From assembly GCA_018268835.1 (NCBI GenBank), contig JAFDVU010000027.1, forward strand, positions 1-54,276: 54,276 nucleotides of DNA. The letters are read 5' to 3'. Under the pieces are notes generated by a model that saw only the letters and a program-made list of their open reading frames with translations, did no database searches and was not told where the DNA came from. The position numbers were made by a program, and so were the translations under genes. This document shows positions 32,926 to 41,001 of the stretch, piece by piece. The DNA comes from Acidobacteriota bacterium. GTDB lineage: Bacteria; Acidobacteriota; Terriglobia; Bryobacterales; Bryobacteraceae. How positions within the stretch are numbered: position 1 is the first letter of the stretch; each line of letters starts with the position of its first letter.

Positions 32926-34248
32926 TTACTCCGCGCACTGGGGCTTGACCGGCCGCGACGTGTGCGCCTTGAGCCAGGCCTCGGTCAGGGCTTTCACGCG
33001 CACGAAGCTCTCGGAATTGACGCGTTCAGGCTCCTTCTTCGGCAGGTAGGCGAGTTCGCTGAGCGTGGCCAGCGCGCGGTCACCACCGGGCGGATGAGTG
33101 CGGAAGAAACTGGCGGTCGCGGAATGGTCGGCCTGCCCGGCCATGCGGTCGTAGAAGCGCACAAAGCCGCGCGGATCGTAACCGGCGTGCCAGAGGTATT
33201 GCGTACCGAGTTGTCCGGCTTCCGCCTCGGTTTCCCGGTTCACCCCGAGCAGCGCCAGGTTGAGGTGGACGCCCAGCCCCAGGTAATCGTGCGCCGCGCT
33301 GCGCGCCTCCCCCACCGCGCCGCCGGTGAACGCGTCGGCGGCCATGGAGATGCCCTGGAACAGCATGCGCTGCACGCTGCCGGTGGGCTTGGTGAGCCGG
33401 TCGCCGTGGCGCGCGGCGATGTGGGCGATCTCGTGCGCCAGCACTCCGGCGAGTTCGGATTCGTTGTCGGCGTTGGCGATCAGCCCGGCATCCACCAGCA
33501 GCCGTCCGCCGGGCAATCCGAAGGCGTTGATTTCGGCCGTGGCGAGCACCTCGGGACGCACCGGCACGCGCAGATCGCTGGCCGCCGCGACGCGCCCGGC
33601 CACTTCGGCGATGTACGCCTCGATGGGCCGCGAATCGAGGTCCGGCGGCAACATTCGCCACGCACGCAACTCGTTGACGGCGTCTTCGCCCAGTTTCACA
33701 TCGCCTTCCTGTCCTTGGCCGAGCTTGCGATACCCGATGTCGTCGATATCGCCCCAGTGCCGCACGCGCGCATGTCCGGCGGCAATGGCGGCGGCGATCT
33801 GCTGCTTGCGCGCCGGCCACTGGGCCAGGATGTCGAGCTTGCTCAACTGGTGATCGTACATGACCGGGATCGCCATGGCGCGCTCGGTATGGGACTGGCT
33901 CAGTTCGATCTGGTTGCGCGTGAGCCGGCAATGCAGCAGCGCGCGGCGCTTCGCCATCGCGGCGTCGTCGGTGGACGCGGAGGCGTTGAGAGCGGCCAAC
34001 TGCCGGTGGATGTCGTCGGCTTCCGCCTGCAGGCGCTTCTTCTCGGCGTCGAGGCCGTCCATGTCCTCCTTGCGCCGTACTTCGATCCGCTGGCGAAAAT
34101 CGTCGATGCTCTTGGCCGGCAGATTGAGCCCGGGCGCGAGTTCCACCAGTTCCAGGTAGCTCTTCTTGAGCAGCGTATCCAGCGAAGGCGCGGCGGTCTG
34201 CGCCGCCGCACAGAGCGACAGCAGGGCGATAGCGGCGGGTTTCCTCAT
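32926..34248 (-). CDS. Exported M48-family zinc metallopeptidase
   Basis: A 440-residue exported protein. The N-terminus is a short signal peptide (MRKPAAIALLSLCAAAQTA). Residues 25-180 are helical with a charged coiled-coil-like section (about 50-90). The peptidase domain (about 185-390) has the zinc motif HEIAH at 272-276 and a likely third ligand in NRETEAEAGQLG. This is the M48 pattern seen in BepA/LoiP-type periplasmic proteases that check outer-membrane protein assembly. The C-terminal 60 residues contain THPPGGDRALATL, common at the end of the M48 domain. It is divergent from the isomerase-like gene at 34307, and no operon partner is evident. Confidence 0.88.
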   Translation of the reverse strand: MRKPAAIALLSLCAAAQTAAPSLDTLLKKSYLELVELAPGLNLPAKSIDDFRQRIEVRRKEDMDGLDAEKKRLQAEADDIHRQLAALNASASTDDAAMAKRRALLHCRLTRNQIELSQSHTERAMAIPVMYDHQLSKLDILAQWPARKQQIAAAIAAGHARVRHWGDIDDIGYRKLGQGQEGDVKLGEDAVNELRAWRMLPPDLDSRPIEAYIAEVAGRVAAASDLRVPVRPEVLATAEINAFGLPGGRLLVDAGLIANADNESELAGVLAHEIAHIAARHGDRLTKPTGSVQRMLFQGISMAADAFTGGAVGEARSAAHDYLGLGVHLNLALLGVNRETEAEAGQLGTQYLWHAGYDPRGFVRFYDRMAGQADHSATASFFRTHPPGGDRALATLSELAYLPKKEPERVNSESFVRVKALTEAWLKAHTSRPVKPQCAE

Positions 34249-34306
34249 GACCGGTCCGTCCCCAGGGACTATGCTGGAGTGTACCCCACCTGCGGGAGGA
34301 ACGGCT

Positions 34307-35215
34307 ATGACGAGACGGACATTGCTGGCGATGGGAGCGGGCGCGGCCCTGGCGCGCGCCGCCGCAACGAGGGTGCGGCTGGGCGGCCCGATTTTCCTGC
34401 GCTCCGATGACCCGGCCGAACTGGCGCGCGAGCACCGCCGTCTGGGCTACAGCGCGGCCTACTGTCCGGCTATGGCGGATCTGAAGGACGCCGTGCGTCT
34501 GCGCGCCATCGAGGCGGCTTTCGCCAAAGAGAACGTGGTCATCTCCGAAGTCGGCGCGTGGAAGAATATGCTCGATCCCGACCCCGCGAAGCGCAAGGCG
34601 AATCTCGACTACGTCACCGAACGCTGTGCGCTTGCCGAAGGCATCGGCTCGCGCTGCTGCGTGGATATCGCGGGCAGCTATAACCCTGATTACTGGTACG
34701 GGATGAATCCGAAGAACCTTTCGCGCGAGTTCCTCGACGCCACGGTCGAGAACTGCCGCCACGTGCTCGACGCGGTAAAGCCGAGGCGCACGAAGTTCAC
34801 CATCGAGATGATGCCCTGGAGCCTGCCCGACGGTCCCGACGCGTATCTGGAAATGATTCGCGCCGTGGCGCGTCCGGCGTTCGCCGTGCACCTGGACGTG
34901 TGCAACGTGATCAACAGCCCGAAGCGGTTCTACGAGAGCGGCGAGGTGATCCGCGAGTGCTTCCGCAAACTGGGCCGGTGGATCGTCTCCTGCCACGCCA
35001 AGGACCTGGCATGGGTGCCGGAATACAACGTGCATTTCGCCGAGGTCGTGCCCGGGCGCGGCCAGGTGGATTACCGCGCGTACCTGGGCGAACTCGCGCG
35101 GCTGCCGCAGGACGCGCCTCTGATGCTGGAGCACCTCAAGAGCGCCGCCGAATACGACGAAGGCCGCGCCTACATACAGAAGACGGCGGCGGCGATCGGG
35201 GTCGAATTCGCGTAG
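34307..35215 (+). CDS. Exported sugar-phosphate isomerase/epimerase-like TIM barrel
   Basis: A 302-residue protein with a Tat-like signal (MTRRTLLAMGAGAALARAAA) and a xylose-isomerase-like AP2 TIM barrel. Probable metal ligands: Glu in FTIEMMPW, Asp in AVHLDVCN, His in VSCHAKDL and Glu in PLMLEHL. Family members isomerise or epimerise sugars or keto-sugars; some work on inositols. ATG 34307 is set by GGGAGGA 6 bases upstream; the frame is open further up but those residues are antisense to the M48 gene. It is another exported sugar enzyme close to the BMC-linked island, though separated by the M48 gene. Confidence 0.82.
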   Translation: MTRRTLLAMGAGAALARAAATRVRLGGPIFLRSDDPAELAREHRRLGYSAAYCPAMADLKDAVRLRAIEAAFAKENVVISEVGAWKNMLDPDPAKRKANLDYVTERCALAEGIGSRCCVDIAGSYNPDYWYGMNPKNLSREFLDATVENCRHVLDAVKPRRTKFTIEMMPWSLPDGPDAYLEMIRAVARPAFAVHLDVCNVINSPKRFYESGEVIRECFRKLGRWIVSCHAKDLAWVPEYNVHFAEVVPGRGQVDYRAYLGELARLPQDAPLMLEHLKSAAEYDEGRAYIQKTAAAIGVEFA

Positions 35216-35369
35216 CCGCGCGGCAGGTTGGCACGCTCGGATCGTTACCTGGAACCTGGTTTCGGAATTACGCTCTCGCATCGGAATACCGCTTGCCAAC
35301 GCGAGCGCCCAGCCCCAAATACGTGACCGAACTTCTGAAGCGGGCCACTTGGCAGCCCGTAGCAAAAGT

Positions 35370-35396
35370 CGCTCCCTTACGGTCGCGGCTCCGTAA
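35370..35396. repeat. REP-like palindromic dispersed repeat, copy B
   Basis: CGCTCCC TTAC GGTCGCGGCTCCGTAA. TTACGG (35377-35382) pairs with CCGTAA (35391-35396) across an 8-base loop. It shares 22 of 23 aligned bases with the copy at 1814-1836, apart from the TTAC insertion. It lies in the 225-base non-coding gap between two convergent genes (35216-35440), in which nothing else is recognised. Confidence 0.6.
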
Positions 35397-35440
35397 CTAG
35401 CTGAAACTGCAGAGCCGCGCACGTTAGTAAGCGGTGTTTT

Positions 35441-36280
35441 TTAGTGCGTCATGGAATAGACCACGTAGTTGACGCCGATGCGGATGCCTAGAGCGGAGAA
35501 CTGCTGCGGGTATGCGGGATTATCGGCGTGCTCCCAGGAGTCGCCCAGGTCCATGTTGTGGCAGATGGCGACCATCAGCCGTCCCTTGTCGTCGTAGATG
35601 CCGCGCCAGGTGGCTTTGTATCCGTCTTTCTCGTAGGTACGCCCGCTGCGGATGTACTGCGCGCCCGGGACCTGGTAGCGTCCGTCGAGATCGTAGATGG
35701 TGTGGAAGATCGGGTCCTTATCATCGAGGTCCACGATTTCGCGGTCCGGGAAGACGCGGGTCATGCTGGCCAGGAAGACGCTGTATTCCTGGGTACCGTG
35801 GAAGTCGTCGCACATGAAGAAGCCGCCGCGGAGGAGAAACTCGCGCAGGGCTTTGGCCTGTTCGTCGGTGAGGTTCCAGTGACCGACTTCCACGGCGTAG
35901 AGGAACGGCCAGTCGTAGGCGTCGCCCCAGTCGAGGTTGATCGGCTCCTCGGCGCTGCGCGTGCTCACGCGGGTGAGACGGCGCATGGCGGCGGAGAAGT
36001 GCCGGTCGCTGCGCGGGTAATCGGTGGTCCAACTCGAGCGGCCTTCGCGCCAGTCGCCGCCGAAGCGGCGTCCCCATCCGCGTCCGCCGTAGCCGTAAAA
36101 GGCCGGAGGGTACATGAGGCGGGCGAAGGTCCACTCGGCTTTGTCGCGGTAATCGGGGGGAAGGGGGAAGGTGTTGTATTCGTTGCCGGGGTACTCGCGG
36201 AAGGGATGTTGCGCGTAAAGGATGCCCAGGAACACCAGGATCCCGGTGAGGAGGCGGCGCCAGTGACGTGCGGAGCGCAT
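35441..36280 (-). CDS. DUF4159 family exported protein
   Basis: A 279-residue protein matching DUF4159. A signal peptide (RRLLTGILVFLGILYAQ) is followed by FARLMYPP, then DLDWGDAYDWPFLYAVEVGHW-like and LREFLLRGGFFMCDDFHGTQ segments (about 110-165), and RLMVAICHNMDLGDSWE near the end. Proteins of this family resemble flavodoxin/GATase-like folds and are common in Acidobacteria and Planctomycetes; the function is not known. An aromatic/Gly/Arg-rich stretch (YGYGGRGWGRRFGG) lies before the core. ATG 36280 is preferred to 36298 because GGAAG sits 5 bases before it and it begins the signal peptide directly. It lies 49 bases after the peptidoglycan-binding gene on the same strand. Confidence 0.82.
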   Translation of the reverse strand: MRSARHWRRLLTGILVFLGILYAQHPFREYPGNEYNTFPLPPDYRDKAEWTFARLMYPPAFYGYGGRGWGRRFGGDWREGRSSWTTDYPRSDRHFSAAMRRLTRVSTRSAEEPINLDWGDAYDWPFLYAVEVGHWNLTDEQAKALREFLLRGGFFMCDDFHGTQEYSVFLASMTRVFPDREIVDLDDKDPIFHTIYDLDGRYQVPGAQYIRSGRTYEKDGYKATWRGIYDDKGRLMVAICHNMDLGDSWEHADNPAYPQQFSALGIRIGVNYVVYSMTH

Positions 36281-36329
36281 CGCGTCTTCCGTGAGCATAT
36301 CACCGAAGACGGACGCGGCGGAGCGATTG

Positions 36330-36881
36330 TTACCGGTCGGGGCCGGGTTCGGGTTGCGGTTTGGGCGGGGGAGGCGCCACGGCGGCGCTGTTGCCGTGGT
36401 TGGGGCCGAGGCCGAGGGCGATCAGCGAGAGCGAGTTGATCTTGCCGCTGGCATCGATATGCTGGTCCGTCTGGAAACGCTTGAGGGCATCGGCCGAGGA
36501 CTGACCCCACGTGCCGGTAGCCGCGTCCGGACTCAGGTAGCCGCGGGAGACCAGCGCGCTCTGAATTTCCTTGTAGCGCTCCGCGCTGGGAGCGGTCTGT
36601 CGATTGCGCCACGTGGTGGCGGGCTTGCGTGCCGTACGGCGGTTGCGCGAGGAGGCGGTGGAGGATCCCTTCTTCGTGGCAGTGGACTTGTGCGCGGATA
36701 CCGGGGCGGATTTCCGCACCGCCGCGGAGGCGCTCTTTTTGGCCGGTGCGGTCTTTTTCGCTGGAGCCTTGGCGGCAGTCCGGGCCGGCGTCCTGGAGGC
36801 CGTGCTCTTGTGCGTCTGCGCGTTGGCCGCGGCGAGCCACACCAGCGCCGCGGCCGTGGCGGCGGTCAGAATTCTCCTCAT
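36330..36881 (-). CDS. Exported peptidoglycan-binding-domain protein with Lys/Ala-rich linker
   Basis: A 183-residue exported protein. A signal peptide (MRRILTAATAAALVWLAAANAQ) is followed by a long basic, low-complexity linker rich in Lys, Ala, Ser and Thr (about 25-95), then a PG_binding_1-type three-helix domain (about 100-160: RYKEIQSALVSRGYLSPDAA, GTWGQSSADALKRFQ, LSLIALGLG). A proline-rich tail (PPPPKPQPEP) ends it. It probably binds cell-wall peptidoglycan; the basic linker could contact acidic polymers or nucleic acid. ATG 36881 is used; an in-frame TTG two codons upstream is less likely. The terminator of the HtrA gene lies just upstream, so this gene and DUF4159 likely form their own transcript. 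Confidence 0.78.
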   Translation of the reverse strand: MRRILTAATAAALVWLAAANAQTHKSTASRTPARTAAKAPAKKTAPAKKSASAAVRKSAPVSAHKSTATKKGSSTASSRNRRTARKPATTWRNRQTAPSAERYKEIQSALVSRGYLSPDAATGTWGQSSADALKRFQTDQHIDASGKINSLSLIALGLGPNHGNSAAVAPPPPKPQPEPGPDR

Positions 36882-36926
36882 GGGCAAGTTTCTATTTTAT
36901 CAGCGGGCAGGCGGGACGGTGAATGC

Positions 36927-36958
36927 GAAAAAAGGGCGGCCGTGGAAGACGGCCGCCC
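36927..36958 (-). terminator. Rho-independent terminator of the HtrA/DegQ gene
   Basis: Stem GGGCGGCCGT (36934-36943) with ACGGCCGCCC (36949-36958), 5-base loop, followed on the minus strand by a run of T (36927-36933). It is 26 bases after the stop of the minus-strand protease gene. Confidence 0.9.
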
Positions 36959-36984
36959 GAAGAGGAGATGGAAATGGAAGTGAA

Positions 36985-38604
36985 CTAGTGATTGGTCGGC
37001 AGTGTGCCGGCGAGGTAGGCTCCCTGCCAATCGGTACTGCGCACGTTGGCGCGCCGCAGAACCTTTACCTGGACCGCGTCGCCGGGCTTCAGGGTCTGCT
37101 GGATGCGCTTGAGGTCGGCCGTGTTGGTCACCGGCATGCGGTTCACCGCGGTGATGACGTCGCCGGGCAACAGTTGGATGTCGTCGGCGAAGGAGCCGGG
37201 ATCGACCGCAACCACCTGGACGCCCTTCTCCTTGAGGCCGAGGTTGTCCAGCATGGAGGAGGTGAGATCCTTCACCTGCATGCCGAAGCTGACGGTAGTG
37301 CCTTCACCCTGTCCGGACGGCGCGGCGCTGTCCTTGCCGTACGTCTCCGGGAAGATCTGTGAGAGGTCGCCCACCACGATCTTCATTTCCCGCGGTCTGC
37401 CGTCGCGCACCACGGTTACATTGAGCGCGTTGCCGACCGGAGTCTGCGTCACGCTATCGACGAGCTGATTGCCGTCCTGAACCGGTTTGCCGTTGATGGC
37501 GGTGATGACGTCGCCTTCCTTGAGGCCGGCCTTTTCACTGGGCCCGCCCGGGACCACCTGCTCGATGAACACGCCCTGCTTGACGCCGGCGACCTTCAGG
37601 TTGGCCTGCGAGCGGTCGGTGTCGCTGGGAGTGAAACGAACCCCGATGCTGCCGCGCACGACCTTGCCGGTGCGGATGATATCGTTATAAACCTTGACCG
37701 CGGTGTTGATCGGGAGGGCGAAGCCGATGCCCTGGTAACCGCCTGAGCGCGAGGCGATGGCGGTGTTGATCCCGATGACCTCGCCGCGAATGTTGAGCAG
37801 CGGACCGCCCGAATTGCCCGGGTTGATGGCGGCGTCGGTCTGCAGGAAGTGCTGGAACTGCATCGTCGGATCGATATCGCGCGATTTGGCGCTGATGATA
37901 CCGGCGGTGACGGTGGCCTGGTAGCCGAACGGAGAGCCGATCGCGACCGCCCAATCGCCCACCTGCACGGCGTCGGAGTTGCCGATTTTGGCGGCGGCGA
38001 GATCGCGCTTGCCTTCCACGCGGATCACGGCCAGATCGGTGGGCACATCCACACCCACCACCTTGGCGTCGTACTCGGTGCTATCGCCGTTGAACTTCAC
38101 CTTGATGATGTCGGCCTTATCCACCACGTGGTTGTTGGTCAGGATGTAGCCGGCCTTATCCACGACCACGCCCGAGCCGAGCGCGGAACTCTTCCGGCCG
38201 CCGCCGCCATCCGGGGAAGCGAAGGGGTTGCCGCCGAAGAAGCGGAACAGAAAATCGTTGGGATCATCGCCCTGATCGCCCTGATCGCCGTCATCGGGCT
38301 GTTGCTGCTGGAAGCGGCGCATGTTGTTGCGCGAACGGGACGGGGCTTTTGGCAGATAGGTGGTGGAAATGTTGACCACGCTCGGTTCCATCTGCTTGGC
38401 GATCTGGCTGAAGGAATTCGACAACTCGACCGGGTTGGGGATGACCAGGGGAGTGGCGCCGGGGGCGGCTACCGCACGATCGTCGTACGCAGCCTTGACG
38501 CCCTGATTGATCAGGGTGCCAATCACAATCCCAACGCTCAACGTGAACAGGACCATGGTGAATGCAAGCACCTTCTGAGTGCGCATTTTTTCAAAGAGAC
38601 TCAC
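36985..38604 (-). CDS. HtrA/DegQ-type periplasmic serine protease with two PDZ domains
   Basis: A 539-residue envelope protease/chaperone. An N-terminal membrane anchor (VLAFTMVLFTLSVGIVIGTLI, about 12-31) is followed by a Gln/Asp-rich spacer (about 98-118) and a trypsin-like domain with the full triad: His159 in TNNHVVD, Asp190 in TDLAVI and Ser265 in GNSGGP. Two PDZ domains follow (about 325-415, GVFIEQVVPGGPSEKAGLKE; and about 440-535, GVQVVAVDPGSFADDIQLLP). This is the normal DegP/DegQ layout for misfolded-protein quality control. The start is GTG 38604, with AAGGAGAAGG about 6 bases upstream. A strong terminator follows, so it is probably monocistronic. Confidence 0.95.
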   Translation of the reverse strand: MSLFEKMRTQKVLAFTMVLFTLSVGIVIGTLINQGVKAAYDDRAVAAPGATPLVIPNPVELSNSFSQIAKQMEPSVVNISTTYLPKAPSRSRNNMRRFQQQQPDDGDQGDQGDDPNDFLFRFFGGNPFASPDGGGGRKSSALGSGVVVDKAGYILTNNHVVDKADIIKVKFNGDSTEYDAKVVGVDVPTDLAVIRVEGKRDLAAAKIGNSDAVQVGDWAVAIGSPFGYQATVTAGIISAKSRDIDPTMQFQHFLQTDAAINPGNSGGPLLNIRGEVIGINTAIASRSGGYQGIGFALPINTAVKVYNDIIRTGKVVRGSIGVRFTPSDTDRSQANLKVAGVKQGVFIEQVVPGGPSEKAGLKEGDVITAINGKPVQDGNQLVDSVTQTPVGNALNVTVVRDGRPREMKIVVGDLSQIFPETYGKDSAAPSGQGEGTTVSFGMQVKDLTSSMLDNLGLKEKGVQVVAVDPGSFADDIQLLPGDVITAVNRMPVTNTADLKRIQQTLKPGDAVQVKVLRRANVRSTDWQGAYLAGTLPTNH

Positions 38605-38661
38605 TTTACCTTCTCCTTCGAATGCGTGCCGGATTCGTTCCCGGCAGCGCCTTCTCGACTA

Positions 38662-39537
38662 CTACGATGGATGTAAATTCGTTTGGAAGGGTTTCAACTC
38701 TACCAGCAAGACACCGGCCAAAATCAAAACCGCTCCCCCTGCCGCACGGCCCGACAGGCTTTCACCGAGGATGAGAAAACTCGTAACCCAGGCGAAGACC
38801 GGCTCCAGAGCATAGATCAGGGCGGTCCGAGTGGAACTCGTGTACCGCTGCGCCCAGGCCTGTACGGTAAACGCCAGGGCCGTGCACAGCAATCCAGTGA
38901 TCAGTATCGCCCAGAAAACCAGCGGCTGCCAGTCCAGACGAACCGGCTCCACCCACCAGAACAGCATCAGGGCGCTGAGGGCGGACGCGCTGACCTGCGC
39001 GACACTGAGCAACTCGAATCCCATCGACTCGGAAAAATGTCCCAAGGTCACGATGTGCGCCGCGAACGCTGCCGCTCCCAGAAGCGTCAGCAGATCGCCG
39101 CGGCGGATGGAACCGAATGGGCCTTCTAATGTCAGTAGTCCCATCCCAACCGTGGCCACCAGGATCCCAACCAGCTCCGAAAAGCGGGGCCTGTTCTTGT
39201 AGACGATAGCGGCGAAAAAAGGTACCAAAACTGTTGTCAATCCCGTAATGAATGCCGATTTTGTCGGCGTAGTGTATTGAAGTCCAACAGTCTGGAAGAA
39301 ATAACCCAGGAAAAGGAAGACCCCGGTCAGCGCGCCGCCTCCCAGCATCCCCCGGGTGATGGGGGCGCGCAGCGCCGAACGGAACAGGACCAGCAGCGCC
39401 ACCGCGGCCACGCCGAAACGCAGCGCGATGAACAATACAGCCGAGACATGGACCAGGGCCGCCTTGACCAGCACGAACGTGCAGCCCCACACCAGGGTAT
39501 TGGCCGCCAGCGCGGCCTCGGCGCGGCCGCGGCTCAC
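38662..39537 (-). CDS. EamA (DMT) family transporter
   Basis: A 291-residue inner-membrane protein with about ten hydrophobic helices in two EamA repeats (ALAANTLVWGCTFVLVKAAL opens the first; LTLLGAAAFAAHIVTLGHF the second), ending with LEPVFAWVTSFLILGESLSG, a typical last-helix pattern. EamA proteins export metabolites, often amino acids or purines; the substrate is unknown. It starts at GTG 39537, overlapping the stop of the M20 peptidase gene (GTGA), so translation is coupled. Upstream in-frame codons run through the peptidase gene and are not used. A peptidase plus exporter pair suggests peptide or amino-acid handling (inference). Confidence 0.88.
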   Translation of the reverse strand: MSRGRAEAALAANTLVWGCTFVLVKAALVHVSAVLFIALRFGVAAVALLVLFRSALRAPITRGMLGGGALTGVFLFLGYFFQTVGLQYTTPTKSAFITGLTTVLVPFFAAIVYKNRPRFSELVGILVATVGMGLLTLEGPFGSIRRGDLLTLLGAAAFAAHIVTLGHFSESMGFELLSVAQVSASALSALMLFWWVEPVRLDWQPLVFWAILITGLLCTALAFTVQAWAQRYTSSTRTALIYALEPVFAWVTSFLILGESLSGRAAGGAVLILAGVLLVELKPFQTNLHPS

Positions 39538-40739
39538 TTCCCGTTCCCGTCCGATCCGTTGCGCAGCATGAGCAGCAGCGTGAGGAAAATCCGCTTCAGG
39601 CCGAGGTCGCGGCCGTCGGGACTGAACCATTCCTGCGTGGTGTGGGCGCCGCCGCCGATCCCGCCGGCTCCCAGAGCAACCGCCGGCAGCCCCATCGAAA
39701 GGGGAATATTGGCGTCGGTGGAGGACGTATCCATTTGGGCGCGGATGCCCAGGTGCGCATCCACCGCGCGCAGGTAGGCGAGTACCGGCGCATCTTCGGG
39801 CAGCGCGGCAGCCGGACGGGCGCCGATCTCCTTAATACGCGCCGTGACGCGTCCCCCGGTGGCGCGCTGGTTTTCGGCGTCGCGGGCACGGTCCACGGCG
39901 CTATAGAGAACCTCCACCAGGAGCTCGATCTTCTGGTTGCTCTCCGAGCGGATGTCCACCTTGGCGCGCGCCGATTGCGCGATGGCGTTGACCCCGCTGC
40001 CGCCTTCGATCAGCCCCACATTGATGCTGGATTTCGGCGTGCCCTCAATGCGGGTTTCGGCAAACAGGGCCACCGCGCGGCAGAGCGCGTGAACCGGGTT
40101 GCCGGCGCCGAAATCGCTCCAACTGTGCCCGCCCGGTCCGCTGAAGGTGACTTCGAAGCGGCGGCTGCCCAGCGCGCGGGTCGTGATGTGGTCGGTATTG
40201 GCCCCGTCCACCACCACAAAGCCCTTGATCTGCCGCGCCAGCGGAGATTGGCGGCACAGGTGGCGCATGCCGAGCAGGTTGCCTTCGCCCTCTTCGCCGG
40301 TATTGGCCACCAGCAGGGGCGCGGCGGGCAACTCCGGCAGCCGGGCCGATTTCCAGGCGCGCGCCAGCGCCAGCAGGGCAGCCAGCCCCGCGCCGTTGTC
40401 GCTCACACCCGGGCCCCGGAAGCGGCCCTCGGAATCCACCGTAATATCCTCTTTACCGCGCGGCGAAAGGACCGTATCCAGGTGCGCCGTGACCGCGATG
40501 TAGGGGCCGGGTCCCAGGCTCGCGATCACGTTGCCGGCGCGGTCGATCGCGCTCTCCCAGCCCAGTGCGCGGAAGCGCTCCTGAAACCAGGCGGCGCGCT
40601 CGGCTTCCATGAACGTCGGAGCCGGCACCCGGCAGAACTCCAGGTGCGCCTCGTTGATCCACTGCTTCTCCCGCGTGAAGAATTGCAGGCAGTCGCGTAC
40701 GCCGGCCAGTTCCGTGATTTCGTTGACGTTGATCCCCAT
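39534..40739 (-). CDS. M20-family zinc peptidase (peptidase T / acetylornithine-deacetylase type)
   Basis: A 401-residue cytoplasmic di-zinc peptidase. Metal and catalytic residues lie in AVTAHLDTVL (His, catalytic Asp), GVSDNGAG (bridging Asp) and NTGEEGEGN (base Glu and ligand Glu); the last His is in GGGAHTTQEWF. The lid/dimer domain contains TFSGPGGHSWSDFG. The family includes tripeptide and acyl-amino-acid hydrolases. ATG 40739 gives the family-like beginning; ATG 40814 is in frame and would add 25 less-conserved residues. It is coupled by a 4-base overlap to the EamA transporter. It is divergent from the glycosidase at 41002, and the 262-base gap between contains a possible TTGTAAAA-type promoter near 40943. 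Confidence 0.88.
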   Translation of the reverse strand: MGINVNEITELAGVRDCLQFFTREKQWINEAHLEFCRVPAPTFMEAERAAWFQERFRALGWESAIDRAGNVIASLGPGPYIAVTAHLDTVLSPRGKEDITVDSEGRFRGPGVSDNGAGLAALLALARAWKSARLPELPAAPLLVANTGEEGEGNLLGMRHLCRQSPLARQIKGFVVVDGANTDHITTRALGSRRFEVTFSGPGGHSWSDFGAGNPVHALCRAVALFAETRIEGTPKSSINVGLIEGGSGVNAIAQSARAKVDIRSESNQKIELLVEVLYSAVDRARDAENQRATGGRVTARIKEIGARPAAALPEDAPVLAYLRAVDAHLGIRAQMDTSSTDANIPLSMGLPAVALGAGGIGGGAHTTQEWFSPDGRDLGLKRIFLTLLLMLRNGSDGNGK

Positions 40740-41001
40740 CTCGCCCTTGGCCCCCGTCGCGGATGCCGCGCCCGAACGCTCGCGAACTTCGGTTGAGGCC
40801 TTGTTGCCTGCCATCAGATGCCAGTTTACCAGCCATGGGGGGATCTGGTTCGCGAGTACCGGTGCGGCAGCGCGCCTCCCCGCAAATGACCTCCGAAGAT
40901 TCCGTCTCCAGGTGTTGCGCTCCGGGATTCTCCCGATTAGCATTGTAAAAGTGTGTAACGCGCCGTACGGAGCGGGTTCCGCCGGCAAGAGGGTTTCCTC
41001 C

